Positions 33,796-48,100 of a stretch of 64,000 nt of DNA are shown here, piece after piece (position 1 is the stretch's first letter; every line of letters starts with the position of its first letter). Where the stretch lies: assembly GCA_030268105.1 (NCBI GenBank), contig BSDZ01000086.1, forward strand, positions 434,001 through 498,000, read 5' to 3'. The notes beneath the pieces are model-generated. The model was not told the origin of the DNA. It ran no database searches and saw only the letters and a list, made by a program, of their open reading frames with translations. The stretch comes from Volvox africanus (lineage: Eukaryota; Chlorophyta; Chlorophyceae; Chlamydomonadales; Volvocaceae). The translations under genes and the position numbers were made by a program.

Positions 33796-35119
33796 ATACG
33801 TTACTGCGCACCGCGCATTGTGAATCAGAGATCTTAACACTAGTATCGTTATGCATATTTAGCACTATTGCATCGTGTGCATGCACATCCCCCAAAAAAC
33901 CGCCAATTCCGGGACAAGGAGATTGCCTGCTTGCCTGCTTGCAAGTGCAACCAACAACCGACCAACGCTGTGCCACGTGAGTGCATGCTTTCTCCTCCTC
34001 CTCCACCCACCTCCCACTCACATCCACAGCATTCACATTCTCATCGCTAAATTTGTGTCCATAGTACTTTCACGTCTCTGGGACAAAACCCAATCTAAGA
34101 AACATACGTAAATTACGACTGCACCGTACACCGCAAGCATCATCCTCGAATGCCGTAATGCAGAACACCTAGAGCCAAGACCGCCTGTGCCAAGCAGCAA
34201 GTCGCTCGCTTCAACAGACGTCCACCTATCTGTTGTCTGCATAGAAGCCCGGTCTCCATTTATACCTCTGGAAAAACCCACAATATTGCAAAAGCTATAG
34301 AACTGTCCAAAGATGAATTGAATGAAACTAAAATATGCGCTGAGGATGTGTATCAGAAATCACGTGGTTTCCATTCGCTGCTCTTTGCCCCTATGGAAAA
34401 GGGAGAGAGTTAAACCACCATTGGCCATTCCCTATCCACCAACCCAGGACCCCTTGCAGAGTAATAAACCCGCAGCCCGACCCACATCTTACGCATTTAC
34501 TGAAATGCATTAAGGATACAACCTGACCCACATCCAAACCCTCCTTACAAACCCAACCGCTAATCACATGTACATAGATAGCCTCATCTCCATCACTTGG
34601 GCTCCATCTTTCTGATATTCAAGACACGCACACGCATACTACACGCATACACGCACAAGCACGAGCTCTTCAAGATGTGTAGAATCGTTTTTTTCCTGCC
34701 ATCACGACTGGCGAAACTACATGACGTGCATATCACCGCAACCGTGCTGTGCCAGCCATGCCGGCGCTGCGTGGATGCGAGACCTGGGGTGATACGTAGC
34801 AATCTGTAATGGCAAACCTTTTAACATCACAGCCATCCTCAGCTCACTCACTAACCGCCACCAAGCACCAAAACTGCAGCTCAGCTGCAATGTCGAAGGA
34901 CGGTAAATCCAATTTCACATATCATGATCTAATAAACGAGCTTTCAATGTTCAACGAGGACCCTAAAACCTTAACCAAGCTGTTCGGCTCCCACCGCCTG
35001 CTTTATCTTGTCCGCGGACCTTGCCCTCCCCTCCCCACGGACTCAGCAGCAAGAGGCCGCAGGATGACCCGTTGGCCCCACGTAGATGGTCCCCATCCCC
35101 CAGGGCCAGGACTAGGGCG
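33796..35119. other. 3' flank of the ferroxidase gene, no gene seen
   Basis: Host-type sequence with no repeat homology or domain. A TTACA at 34545-34549 would be a TGTAA polyadenylation signal for the minus-strand ferroxidase, giving a ~570-base 3' UTR, a length common in Chlamydomonas relatives; that assignment is weak. Confidence 0.4.
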
Positions 35120-38100
35120 TTATACCACTGTGAATTTCGCCAACATACCCGCCGCGTAGTGGTCGTGCACGTCACACGATATCAACCAGGTGTCTTTGAC
35201 AACTGCAGGAGTCCAGGGGAAGGTGGATGGGGTGAATATTAATTGAACAAAGGGGGAGTTAGGGGCGGGGCACATAGGGGAAAGGCAAAAACTTTACAAG
35301 AAACAACAGCTGGAGGCGGGGTTTTACTGGGGGGAGGGGAGTGTGTGTATGCGCGTGTGTATGAATGCAGGGGCATGTCGGTAGCACTGCGTCTCAAGGG
35401 GCGGTCAAACTCGTCGCATGGCTACCACACGAATGGTGGCGCTCAATCCGCAAGTCGAATGGGACTACGCAGGGACCTGCTTCGAGCCCTGGAGTGTACT
35501 CTCACCAGCGCGCATGTCCGCAGCTCTTGCAATGGACGGCATGAGAGACGCGAGCGTGCTGAAGCCTCGGATGTCAACCTGCGCAAAATATTTGTACAGC
35601 AGGCAGACATGGTAAGGTTGGCGTACACGGCGCAAGCGCCATTTGCTAGCAAGCCTTACACTGACCCGGGACCCGGGACCCAGGACATACGCGGGTGGAT
35701 CACAGACTCGGGCAATACATTTACACACCCCAACGCACAACCCATGACATGCAGATTTCGGGTGGGAGTCCGGAACATGTGGTGATTGTGGACACCGCAG
35801 CACAGCGCACAGCACATTCGGATATTTCCACATTGCTCACTCACTTTCGTAACTTGTCCACCGAACATTGGGGAGTGAAAGTCGCCCTCTGTGCCGTACG
35901 CAACAAGCAGCCATCTCACAGTGCTGCCGTACGGAATATTCAGCCCTGGGAGATTGCAGTACAAGTAGCCGTTGATGGCGTGCTTAAGGTTACCCTCCTG
36001 CGGGGCCAAAGCGCAGGCAGATCCGGCAACAAAATGAAGTGGAGAAGTGGAGAAACTGCCGCCAGGGGATCCAAAACGACGCAACCCCCGTGTACATATA
36101 GGCTGGCGCACCAACGGTTGTTTGGTCATCTAATAGCAGTAACCCGCATGCAAGTGAAAGAGACCGCATCTGCTTACATGGAAGCGGTCACTGAGAGAGG
36201 TTTTCTCAATCTGAGCAACATCAATGCCAGACGCCGCCACATTGATGTCCCAGTACGGACTCTGTTCCTCGTTCATCACCTGGACATACGGTGGCAACGA
36301 ATTGGGAGGATCCGTGAAGCAGTGTAATGCTTGACGCATGATTTCGGAGCAGGGAAGGTGGGGATTGAGGAGACGCCGTCACCTCTATACCTCGCGCGAC
36401 ATGACTGTCAAGTTGGCGTTTCTAGATATGTACTGTATTTGCACATACACATACACACACGCAGTATCGCTACCCACCTGCCAGTAGAGTGGCACCATGA
36501 GGTCCACCCCCGCCGGTACGAGCTGTCCCGGTTGTAGCTTGCTAGGCTGTAGCACACCAGCCGCCGCCACCACTAGCGCACCTGCCAGACCAGCGTTGGG
36601 TGCGCCCGCCACATCCAGTGTACTCGTGTAGCCGTACACCGTCGTATCAAAATCGTCTTTTGGGCGCAGAAGGGACGCAAAGGATCGAAGGAGGCGCGTC
36701 ATCAAGAGCGCTGACGTGTTTGTGCATCCGTGCGTACGGATCTCACAGGAGTGTCCCGCCTGGCCTGAGCCCCCGCAGCAGCACTAAAGCACGAGACCTT
36801 GACAGAGATGCCGTAACCTTCCGGATCTTCCTACCGTACCGTCTGTAGCCCTCAGCCTTACAATCCCCCCTAATGCACACACGCACACGCTTACCAGATG
36901 CGGGTCCGGCGCTGCTTGGCACGAACCACCGATACACACACGCCTCCTGCCCCACCGCCACCTCCTTGCAGTTCTGCCCCCTCGGCACCAGCCCCCCCCC
37001 GAGCTGGATGTTGACCGGGTAGCTTAGGTCAGTTAGGTTGTTACGCAGGTGGATCTCGAGGATGTCTCCGACCTAAGGGGTGGGGTGGCAGCGCGAGGGG
37101 GCGATCAGAGGAAAATGGAGTGAGCTCAACTCAGATTTTGGGGACTCCAACATGGCTAGGGGAGGGGGGGGGGGAAGCAGTCAAAGAAACTGACGGTGAC
37201 GGTGACGGTGACGACACATGTCTGTGCCGCGGTGGACATAGGCACCGGCCAACATGGGAGAGCCACAACCACAAAATGGGGCTTTGGTATTACAGCAGCT
37301 TTGGCGGTTGAAACCGAACGAGGGGTCGGTTGGTCAGTAGGTGGGGCAGTTGGTGGTGTCACTGACTACATGACCAAGTGCCCATGTATCCATGTACTGT
37401 TCGGCTGTGTCGCTTCATCATGGCGGATGTACGACTGGAGAGGACTCTGACCCGCAAACACGGCTCCGAAACTGGCGATCGACGGAGAGGTTTCCTAACA
37501 GAGCACATACACACACACACGCACACATGCGCGCGCGTTCACCTCAACAACGAGGGTTGGCCCCATGGTGCCGTAGTACGATGGCATGCTGGCGGGAACG
37601 GTGAAGCTCTCATCAGTGTATGCCCTGTGGTGTACGGCATACAATGCACGGCGCATAACGAGTCGGTTGGCCGGTGCACTCATGAGGCTGTAGTGGGGTG
37701 CTGTGTTAGATCGATGACCTGAAGGCCAAAGGTATGAGAGGGAACCTGGTCCACGTGCCCGCGTAGTACATAACCAATTAATGAGTCAAAAATGTACGAC
37801 CACGCCATACCAGCGGCCTGCCGTACCTGAATACTGCCTTGCGGTACTTGGAACCCATGGTGTACGACGTTTTGAGCAGGTATGTGTTTGACCCCGACTG
37901 GACGCCAGCGTCCACCACACCATTGCATCTGCAGTGCAGGAACAGTGTGTACGACGCCACCATAACGAACATAACGAATGCAACTGCCTTGTGAATGCCC
38001 GTATGGTTGAGCCCGAGCTGCCAGGCTTCACCAGGCCTCAGTGCGTGAGACGCCGCCCATCGGCGCACAGCGCAATGAGCCCCTTCCGACACAATTCTGT

Positions 38101-41100
38101 ACGATGTAATATATATGTTTATAAAATAAAATAATATTACATGTATACGTAATACAATTGTATAACACACACACATATATACATATTGTGTAATATAACT
38201 ATATTTATACAAAATATATTACACACACATATATGTGTGTGTGCATGGTATAAAACCATCCCACCGTCAAACGGTAATGCTAATCACGAACGCAAGTGCA
38301 ACAGGTCCCCACTGCTTACTGGTAACCGCCAGGCGCATAGTCCCAGTCGACTGGTTCCGCCTGGATGTAGTACTTCCGTACGACGCTGGTCGGCGTCGTG
38401 GCCTCAACGACCCGCAGGTCGGGAAATACTTCGTACTTCGCACGCATACCGGAGGTTACGTGATCGGAAACACGGCATTGCAGCTCGTACTCGCCTGCAG
38501 ATGAGGGGATGAGGGGGATGAGGGGATGAGACGGCACAACAGCAACAGCTCACCAACTGAGGGTCCATCCTTTCCTCATCTACCAGACGCCACGAAATGA
38601 ACAAAATCACCACTACTAACAACAGCACCACAAACACCAACACCAGCACCAACAGTGGCGCGGGAGCTTCAAGGGGACCGTCTTTGTGCGGTTACGGAAA
38701 AGATGCATAAAGCAAGAGACCACTCAGGGGCTCCCGAACCCACGGGACAAGAGCTGTGGCCGGGGACTTCCTGAAACGCGGCAGACCGCTAAGCCACAGG
38801 TGTCGATAACCCCATCCAGAATCCACTGCCCGTGAACCTCCGAAACACAATTATACACAAAACACACACGCATGCGACACATGCGACACACACACACACA
38901 CACAGGCAACTACTCTCCCCCAGGGCACCGGGGAAAACTCACCCGGGGAGTTCATCACGACGTCGGCACTGATCATGCCGCCCGGACTGATTTGTATGGA
39001 GTCGGTGTGTTGGGAGTTGTAGTCGAAGCGCGGACCCCCCATGTTGGGTGTGTGCATATCCTCCAGAGTGCCCAACACCAAGACGTGCATGCGGACCTGC
39101 GGGAATGTGACGCACGAGCGAGGGGGGCCGCGCGTGCGTGTGTGTGGATGTAAGTGTAAGCATAAGCCTTACCGGGTGGCGGTGGTGATGGTGGTGGTGG
39201 CATTCCGCACCAGCAGCCCGCAATTACGTGGGCTTATCGACAATGTGAGAGCCAATGAATCACACGGGGGCACACGCGCACATACACACACACATGCACA
39301 TACTCACGCACGCGCACGCGCAAATCCACACACCTTTTGTCCCTGCGTGAAGTTGAGCCGAGGCATGTTGCAGTACATGAAGCCGTTGATACCGTGCTTG
39401 AGCATGTGCTCCTGGAAAAGGAGGCAAGGGGATTGGCGAGGGGACTGTGAGGGGCCACTGAGACGGTGTTGTAGGGCCCTACGTGACCTGATGGCTCGGG
39501 AGCACAATGAACTAGACCACAGAGGAGTCGATGATTTCCCACTCGCAGGTGGTGCGGATGGTCCTAACTAAGCCCTCTCTCGGTAGGGCTGCGACACTGC
39601 AACACTGCAAAGAGCGAATTGGTGATATTTGCAAAAAAATATTACGAAGGAAACACGGCATTTTCAAATGTTTTGGATTTGAACTTAACTTGTGCTGTAC
39701 TAAGGTTGATTAAATCCAGCTATCCCGCACCACCAAACACCCTAAGACCTCCTCCCCCCCTCCCGCTCCCTTTGCTGCCCCTCTGCGTACCTGGAACCCG
39801 GCATCCGCGATCAGGCTCTCAACGGCATCCTCATGCGCGGCGAGGGCGCCACCGTCACCGAGGCGGCTGCGCAAGTTCTCCTGTGTTAAGACGCGACAAA
39901 CGTGAAACACCAAACGCATTTATCTCTGTTGTCGTGAAACCTGGAACAAGTGAGATTTTCTCGACACGGAACGGGAGTTCTCAGTTGTACGACGCCTGCC
40001 GGCCTCATTGACCTCACGATAACCGATCACGCGCACTTCACCGCACCGCACCATGAAGTTTGATGACTCAAGTTCGTTGGTGACGGTGAACAGGACGACC
40101 AGCTCCCGGTCCACGTCGATCGGCCGGGGGTCGGTGGTGGCGTTGACAGCCCTGACTGCGAGCCACAACGGGGATGGTTGCAGATGAACCGCAGACAGGT
40201 GGACAGCGGTTGAGAAGGTCTGAGAAGGACCGACCGTTGGTCTTCAAGCTCTATATGTGTGTGTATGTGTGTGTATGTGTGTACATGTGTGTTTATGTGT
40301 GTACATGTGTATATGTGTATGTATCAAACAAACGGAGATTTGCATGAATCCGCATGTCGGATTTGCCGGACGGATCTAGCTGGTAGAGACGAGGCTGGCT
40401 TATTTCGGTAGTGTAAGACACTTGAAAAAACCATGAAAGGGTGGTTAGGTGGTGAAGACCGTTAGCCTGACGGTTGGAGCTGTACTCCCACCTGGATCTG
40501 TTACAATGATGGCTCCGGACAGCCCCGCATACGTCTCCGCGGTCTCGTCCAAATGGCTGTGGTACATCCATAACATGGAGGACGGGTCGCGGGGTCCGGG
40601 TCCTGACCTTTCAGTTGCCTGCGATATGCGGTTAGCGGTTGGGATCAGTTTTAACATGTCCAGAGGGTGGAAGCTATGAAGCCACTATATTGTACTGCAC
40701 ACAGTGTGATGGGAGCGGTTCAGGTACAATTATACTGCACATTGGTAGGGCGTAATCAGGACCGGGAGACCGGGGTTGCGGTGGTGGTGAGTTTGTTTTG
40801 TCTAACGCACCTGCACCCGCACACGCCAAATATGTACACAGACGCTGACACGAGCACCTTCACGACACCGACATACATACACTCACGCGCGAGTCGAATA
40901 TACCACACCTGCCAAATGTAAGTATATGTCTGACCCGGTTGTACAACATCGTCCAGTTTCTGGGCAGCTGTCGTACCATCCTCGTACAGCGTCCCCTCGC
41001 TTGCTTTGCTATAGCGAACACCATGTGGGTGCATCGACACGTTAATAGCTGCGCGGTTCAGAAGCACCACCTGTGGGGAACGGGGTTCGGAAGGGCAGGA

Positions 41101-44100
41101 AGGTAAGGTCATTACTTAGATTGAAACCATGGTGAAATTCGTGCGGGAGACAATTGGAGGTGTGAACTGCTGCCAGCCTACCGCACAATCGTGCACGCAT
41201 GCCAAATAAACGGAATTCTCACACATAGCATAAGTGCACACCAAACCTACGTTCCAGACTATTGCTGCGATACGACAACCAATGGACGGGTCGTTGGTTG
41301 ACGTCGCATGTTTTCAATATATTTCCAATGCTAAGGAATTACGTGGAGAGATGCCGCCTGAAGCAAGGATAGTGATCATTTCATAGGATCAACGATCATT
41401 TCTATTTTGATGAGGCAGACTTAATAACCCCGGTCGGTTTGTAGTAAGCGTACCTTGAGGGTATCTCCCACGACAACTCGTAACATGGGGCCGACTAAGC
41501 CTAGGTACGCATCCTCCGGCCCCCGTTCTTTCAGCGTTGTGAAGGTCGCATCTGTGTACTCCCGGTACAGCGTTTTGGTGAGCTTGTAACCAAGCCGAGA
41601 ATCGGTTCCCTTCGCCCAAGGCCCGTCGACGAACTGATGCCCGGTGACATTGTCCGAGAAAGCCACTGGGACGTCCCTGCAAGGAGAGACGATGTGATGC
41701 GATGTGATGCGATGTGATGAGATGAGAGGCGAGGAGAGGCGAGGAGAGGCGAGGAGAGGCGAGGAGAGGCGAGGAGAGGCGAGGAGAGGAGAGGCAAGGT
41801 GATGAGGTGAGATGAGAGGCGAGGAGATGTTATGCGAGGTGATGAGATGAGATGAGGTGAGAGGGGAGGAGAGGAGAGGAGAGGAAAGGAGGTCATGAAA
41901 TCGCGCATATGACGCACCGCCCGCCCTGCTTACCTGCTACTTGTCGACCCGCAGGTGTCTACGTTGCGAATGTAAGGCCCATCTAATGGTAACAATCAAC
42001 CTAGCCCTTTGCGTTTTCCAGGGCCAGGCCCCACCATGACGTGATGGGCCCTATAAAGATGAAGATGAACATGTCATGCACCCTTACAAACTTACAACTG
42101 CAAACCTTGCGCCACCTACCCGCACATGTTGGTGTTGTTCGGCCCCGTGTAACTCCACTCCACCTCCTCCGCCGCCACGTAGAACGTTCGCTCGACGCCA
42201 GTGGAAAGCAGAGGCGCCGCTTTGCCTGCGAACGGCCGGCCCATTCAGCACTCCAATACTTCTGCTCATGTACTTCATCTTTAGCTTGGCCGGTGTTGGC
42301 TTTTGTCCTTGAAGAATGTGGATGACCCAAGTCACCCAGAAGCGCCCCGTTTCCAGAGCTGCACCCTTAAGTCCAAACCTAAGCCCTAAAACCCTCCCGT
42401 CACTTCATCCTACCACCCAGCCCCCCAGCACCCACCCTGCACTGTATACAGGTTGACCATTCCGCCATCCATGTGGTAATTCACGTGGCAGTGGAACATC
42501 CAGGTGCCGGGCTCGTCCGGGATCATATTGACCGAGTACGTGGCTCCAGGGATGGCGGTGAACTGGTCCACGTGGTGCCCGTTCAGCTGCGACCGGGAAT
42601 TGGGAAAGGAGCCGAGAAACAAACGGCAATACCGACATTCTTTGAGAGATTAGATATCCCTCGCAATGTGTTCGATATTAAAAGACACGGAGTACACTCC
42701 AACCGCGACACACATGAGGAAGACATGGAGGAAGAGGAAGGAGAGGAGCGAGGGCGAGGGCGAGGGGCTGCTTCCAGAAGTGGATGCCACATGGCTCAGT
42801 CAGTTGAACGTGTGCCGGCCACATGTCGCCTGCCAGAAACTAGGCTACCAGGCTCAACGCTTACAAAGGGACCTTTACGGGGGTTGGGGGCCTGTGTGAA
42901 CCGGTTGGGGGGGCCTCGTTCACCCTCACCTCGACAGTGTGACCGTGCCAGTGGTAGTTGTGGAGGCCGTCACTGGAACCCACACTCGCCACGTGCCACC
43001 GCACCCTCTGGCCCACGTTGAGGCTTATTGCGGACTGCGGCAGGTTACACCAGACGAAGCCGTTCATGGCCATCTTGGTGAACGACACGCCCCCAGTCAG
43101 ATGGGAATCGAGGTAAGGAAGCATGTTGCTGGAACGCTCGTTGACCACCTGGAGATGCAAAAGGAGCAAAGAGCAGGGCGGGGCGAGGCTGGGTAGAAGA
43201 AAGAGGATCAACATGTCGCAAAGAAGAGCATGTGCGAATAATCACAACAAAAGAGATTTTCTGCACAATGTAAGTTGAGTGACGGGTTGAGTGTGGTATC
43301 CTGATTAGGTTGTCTACGGGTAGTATCCGCTATGGGCCGTGTCTGTCTATATCTGGGCATCTTCCGATGCATTTGCTTCATGTAGGCGGATATGACTAGA
43401 GATATAACACTTAGGAGACGGGGCTGCGGGCGGTGCCCAGCATGAGAGCTCGTCTCCTCAGCATCTCCAGACCCTCCGTAATGAGCCGTATGTGGCTGGA
43501 CTGGAACATGTTTTTTCTTAGGCTGCTGTCTTTCTGAATCTCTAGTCGCTTCGGCCGAACTTTGAGCAATCTGGAAGAGGACCCAGTTGTCACACGTTGT
43601 AACATTCAAGCCATGACACGCTAGGTATACGCCACACCCGGTACTCGGTGTCCATCAGCACCCACCTGAAAGATAACGACAAGCTCCCGGTCAACATCAT
43701 TTGGCAACCCGTCGGGCCCTGCGCCGTCCGCTGCTGTCACAATGATAGGGCCCACAAGACCCGCGTTGTCGTGCGTCGTCGGATCCACACTGGATCTATA
43801 CAACCACAATCGCGACGAAACCGTTGCGTTGGGCGCCGGCCCTGCCTCGGGGGGCACCAGCCACAGGTACGTTGTGGTGGCTCCAGGTGCTACGGGTGCC
43901 GTACCTGCTGACTTGCGGCCGGCGCCCTCCCACGCCACCACACCACCGTGGGGGGCCATGTTGACGGAGATATCGGCGGGTAGGTTGTTTTTGAAGACAA
44001 TACGAACCACATCTCCCACGGAGGCGCGGATGAGGGGACCCGTACTACCCAGGTGCTCCCACTCGGTTGTGCGTGGCTTGAGGGTCTTTACGAGGGTCAG

Positions 44101-45110
44101 AGGCCGAGGGGGGTTGCAGGGGGAATATGATGGAGAACGAGACGATCCCCCTGGATGTGGCCAATGCACTGAGATTGGGGATTACAGGTTGGTGGGTAGG
44201 AAAGGAATCGCAAGGTGAAAGGATGAGGCCATGTGACCTTCTAGAGACTGCAACCAGCCCCGGCCGATGCAGCGAAGACGTAAAAGATTGGGGCAAATAA
44301 CTGCCACGGCCGCGAAGACGGAGGGTCCGTCACTGCCCAGTCCAAATTCCTCTTCCCAATCTCTCCCCCTCAGACCCGCACCCGTGTCTATACCCACCGT
44401 GTCCACACCCCTGTCCGTACCTTGAAGCTGCTGTCAGTATATTCGCGGTACAGCGCCTTGACAAAAGTACCTCCCACACGAGTCGTACCCGTGGGCAGGA
44501 ACTTCGCGGCCACCTCCTCGTTGTAGCACAGGTTCCTGCCAGAAGGTGCGTAGTTCCAGGAGACCTGCAGACAGACAGGCACACGCACATGCACACATGG
44601 CGAAGATTCGAGTACATCTAGTGGGCGAGAATGTATTGAACGAAAGGAGGCGCAGTTGGTGTTTAGCTTCCTTAGGTATTGCTGAGGGCAAGGCCCGCCC
44701 ATTTCCCCACCCCAAGGCCCCCGAGCCCTTACCTGGTCCGCTGCAATGAAGTACGTGCGGCCCGGCACCCCCCCCAGCTCCACCGACGAGAGGACCGACT
44801 CAATGTTGCTCTCTTTCTTCTTCAGGCCTATGCCCACACCGACGCCCACACCCACACCGACGGCCACAACGACGAACGCCGCCAGCGCTATCCAGAGGAC
44901 TCGCCGCCGCTTGCCGCCGTCTGCATCCGCCGTAGCGGCTGCTGCTGGAAATGGCGTCGCCTTGCCAGTACTAGCGACGTCGGCCGGTGATTCCACATCT
45001 GTTTGGCCCGGCTTCACATCGTCCGTGCCGCTCCCAAACACACTGTTGGGCTCACTGTCGACCGTCATGCTCATTTCAGGTTGCTTTTCTTTTGCTGGTG
45101 CTGAAATCAT
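35120..45110 (-). CDS. FOX1: Ceruloplasmin-like multicopper ferroxidase, membrane anchored (about 20 exons)
   Basis: Oxidises Fe(II) at the cell surface for high-affinity uptake with an Fe(III) permease. Exon 1 (44733-45110) has a cytoplasmic N-terminus, KRRR and one membrane span (VLWIALAAFVVVAVGVG). Then come six cupredoxin domains. Clear exons: 44421-44564, 43666-44076, 42930-43148, 42436-42586, ~41455-41677, 40909-41070, 40492-40618, 39791-39880, 39334-39411, 38943-39096, 38320-38494, 37827-37897. Domains 5-6 continue at ~37540-37690, ~36895-37074, ~36475-36655, ~36130-36339 and ~35850-35990, with the last exon 35120-35202 (stop TAA). Copper ligands: HNYHWHGH and FHCHVNYHMDGGM in domain 2; MHPHGV and MYHSHLDE in domain 3; CRVSDHVTSGM in domain 4; CDVHDHYAAGM in domain 6. 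Some edges, around 42000-42330 and 35450-36340, are uncertain. The symbol is by resemblance to Chlamydomonas FOX1. Confidence 0.85.
38160..38245. repeat. CA/TG and AT microsatellite with self-complementary arms
   Basis: ACACACACATATATA near 38165 and CACACACATATATGTGTGTG near 38222 flank an AT-rich core, inside a ferroxidase intron. The second arm is nearly palindromic. Confidence 0.7.
40252..40323. repeat. (TG)n-rich microsatellite
   Basis: Repeated TATGTGTG units in a ferroxidase intron between the exons at ~40152 and 40492. Confidence 0.8.
41693..41888. repeat. GAGGCGAGGA minisatellite
   Basis: Begins as GATGTGATGC repeats and turns into a run of GAGGCGAGGA-type decamers, then mixes both. 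It lies in a ferroxidase intron just upstream of the exon starting at 41677 on the minus strand. It is purine-only on the plus strand. Confidence 0.85.
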
Positions 45111-48100
45111 CTCAACCACATGCGCTGGCACAGAACCCCGCTGCTGCCGTCCAGATTCAAATTTACAGCTGGAATGGGCTCTCCGTAGAGTAAGAGAGGG
45201 CCGTCGCTGTGCTAGTTGCGCTGATCACATATTCATGCCACGAGCTCAGGGGTTTTCGAGCGGCAGGCCCTTGCCACCAAGGTTAGGAAAGGTACGAAAA
45301 GGAAGATGAAGTAACTGGAGTGCCAGAGCTAAGATCAACGCCTGGTTTTAGTGGAATATTGTAGATGCGATTCCTGCTGCTGATGCGTGTGTCGGACGCT
45401 CCCCGTCGTGTAGATGCGTGGCTGACCACAACAAGCCTCCGGCGGCGGCTTGTGCACGGTAACCTTCGCACTCGTGTAGGGCAACAGGAGAGACAAGGAG
45501 CGAATAGTTGATTGCTTAGGAAATATTACCTGTTGATATGAAACAGTATTTAAGGATATGGCACGGGTGCCTGCGTGGGGCGACCGGCGTCGAGTGCGAG
45601 CGAAGGAAATCATTTTTTAAACTAAAAATACTAATCTTCCGATCAAACAGGACGTGCCGGCGGCAAAACTGCTGGATGCTACATCAGCGGCTGCTTGCAA
45701 CTCATTTTTCCAAGGAGCAATGCTTCAAATTAGTCCGAATCGTCCCAATTCGCGCTATTTATTTGGGCAAATAACCTCCTTAGTTATTTGTATTTACAGG
45801 TTAAGAATAGCATGCAGTGAGCTATTGGTAGAGCGGCGATCACTCGTGGGAAAAATTAATGATAATATGGAAAAACTTACGTTAGAAAGTTGATTGCTTC
45901 TTTAAAACAACGCCTCGGCGGCTTGCGATATTTATGCAAGCGCAGCTCCGTTGATACATGCAAAATGCTGATGAATGGCATAATTAAAAAACAATAATTA
46001 ATTTTTAAAATGTGTCAGATGCTTGTTCGGGAAAGAAATGATCGACTTAACACGCGCCGGGCACACTCGTACAATTGAATCCACGCCGTCATCAGTAATG
46101 CGGACCTATCGACTCACTGAAGATTGGAACGCGTTTACTGCTATGCCAAGAATGTTTGACAAACTATATCTGACTGCATTGCGCTCTGGGCTGATAGACG
46201 GTATGATGCATAGCCTCTGGCTTGCGCAACGGTACACGATTTGCACAGAATGCTGTAGTTATGGAAATGTACATGTTAGGATAAATGGTATGTACTCAGC
46301 ACATAGGGCCCACCACTGTTCACGGTAAGGCTAACTGATATTAATGACCTAGATGTTGGATCATTGGATGTGACACAACAGGTGCTGCTTAGATTGAATC
46401 AACAACTTGTTATTGAATTATGGTGGTTACTTGCCTATTGGACCAGGCTGCCTAGAAAGCAACTTGCACAGGGAAGTCCCCACGGATACGCCTGTACCTA
46501 CATACAGTTATTATATCTTACTTCATCCCTCGCTTCATCGAAGCTGTCGTTATGCACAAGCCTCGCTCTTATCGTCCTACTGTTGCATTTATCGCATCGC
46601 CAAAGCTAGGGAAAGCTGTAAAATGATATCTAGCGGCAACCTCCAGGAAGCACCATTCAAGATGGCCTCGGCTTTCTCTTGAGCGAGTTGACAGTTTGCA
46701 ACTTAGGCATTGAAGGACATCGCCAGGCATGATGGCCCACCCTCTCCCCCATCCTCCCCCGTCATCTGGCTATTGATTGATACAGGGTAACCCTACAAGC
46801 CCCCCCTAGGCCATCAGCTTAAGGCGGAGCTGTAATTAGCAGTACCTAAGAGGGCTAATGAATATTTATCAATAGAAATTCTGTTTTTCACATATCAGCA
46901 CATCGTTATATCCGGTTTATACACCTATCCTATCGCGTTCTACATGATTCTACATCCATGGTGCTTCCTGTGCTCTCTTGATCTTATGCTTGACCCAAAG
47001 TGACTCTCTCTCCGTGGGTCAGTGACGCCGCCGACTATGCGAACATTGGAAGTCCCGTACTTGTGAAGGCACGCACGAGGACAACTTGTATTTCCACGAT
47101 GTCCCTAAGTGTTCCACGTTGGGACAAGAGGCTAGGTACATCTATATACTGCTATATACCCATTCCAGAGACTTGAGCTTATATGGGTTTAACTGTATAA
47201 CGCATACCGTGTAATTGGCGCAACATTTGTTCAGTTGCATAAGTGCGCGACAGGGTTAGCCTGCTGTCAGGCCAACCGTGGGCAGGTAAAGCAGACGCTG
47301 CGGCGTGCATAGCACTTCGTTGTGCGATGCAATGTTCTACACAACGGACGGGTCCCTGACAAGAGTGCCTTAATGTCAGCTTCTTTGAAGCCTGTAAAAG
47401 GGCGAGGCCCCCAATAGCTGTACAGCAGTTTAGAGAGTGCGAGGTTTTACAGGCATCCGGAAACACATACAGTGTGCAAGGTGCATGAAGTGCACCCTGC
47501 ATTCCGTTGGGAGTGTCAACAATGATCCCCAAAATATTACCGATTCTTGTGCTTTGTTGATGAACGGTTGCCCATCCTATCCATGTGAGCATCCTATCCT
47601 GATCGATTCCCACCCAAAATGTCTATGTAAGTGTTCGGCCAGCTCCAGGAAGCTTCTTTGGGAAGTTTTGGACCAATCCCTCCTGGCTGAGGCGGGACCG
47701 TGCTAAGGCCCAATCCAGGTAGAGCTGCAGAGACTCGTCCGAAAACAAGTTCAGGGCTCGAGGGACCCTGGCCTTTGGACTACTGGTGACCCCAGTGAGG
47801 AAACCTCGCGCGTATGGGGTTGGCGCGACTGCATTTGGACACTGCAAAGGTTGTGCTGCTGACGCCTATTTGGGGTTTAGGGATACAAGTATCAGAGGAT
47901 ATGATAGAAATCCGCTGTCGGGACGAAGCCTGATACTGGTGCCCTTTACCGCTTGATTTAAGTGTACAGGGAAATGTCTCACTGCCCACCAATTCTAGGG
48001 AGGCCAGCCCGTAAATGATGACTTGAGGGTAGGCGGGTTAGTCGTTATGTATTGGGCAACCTGTACCGGTTGGCAACATGTTTTTCCTCAAAGAACTTCC

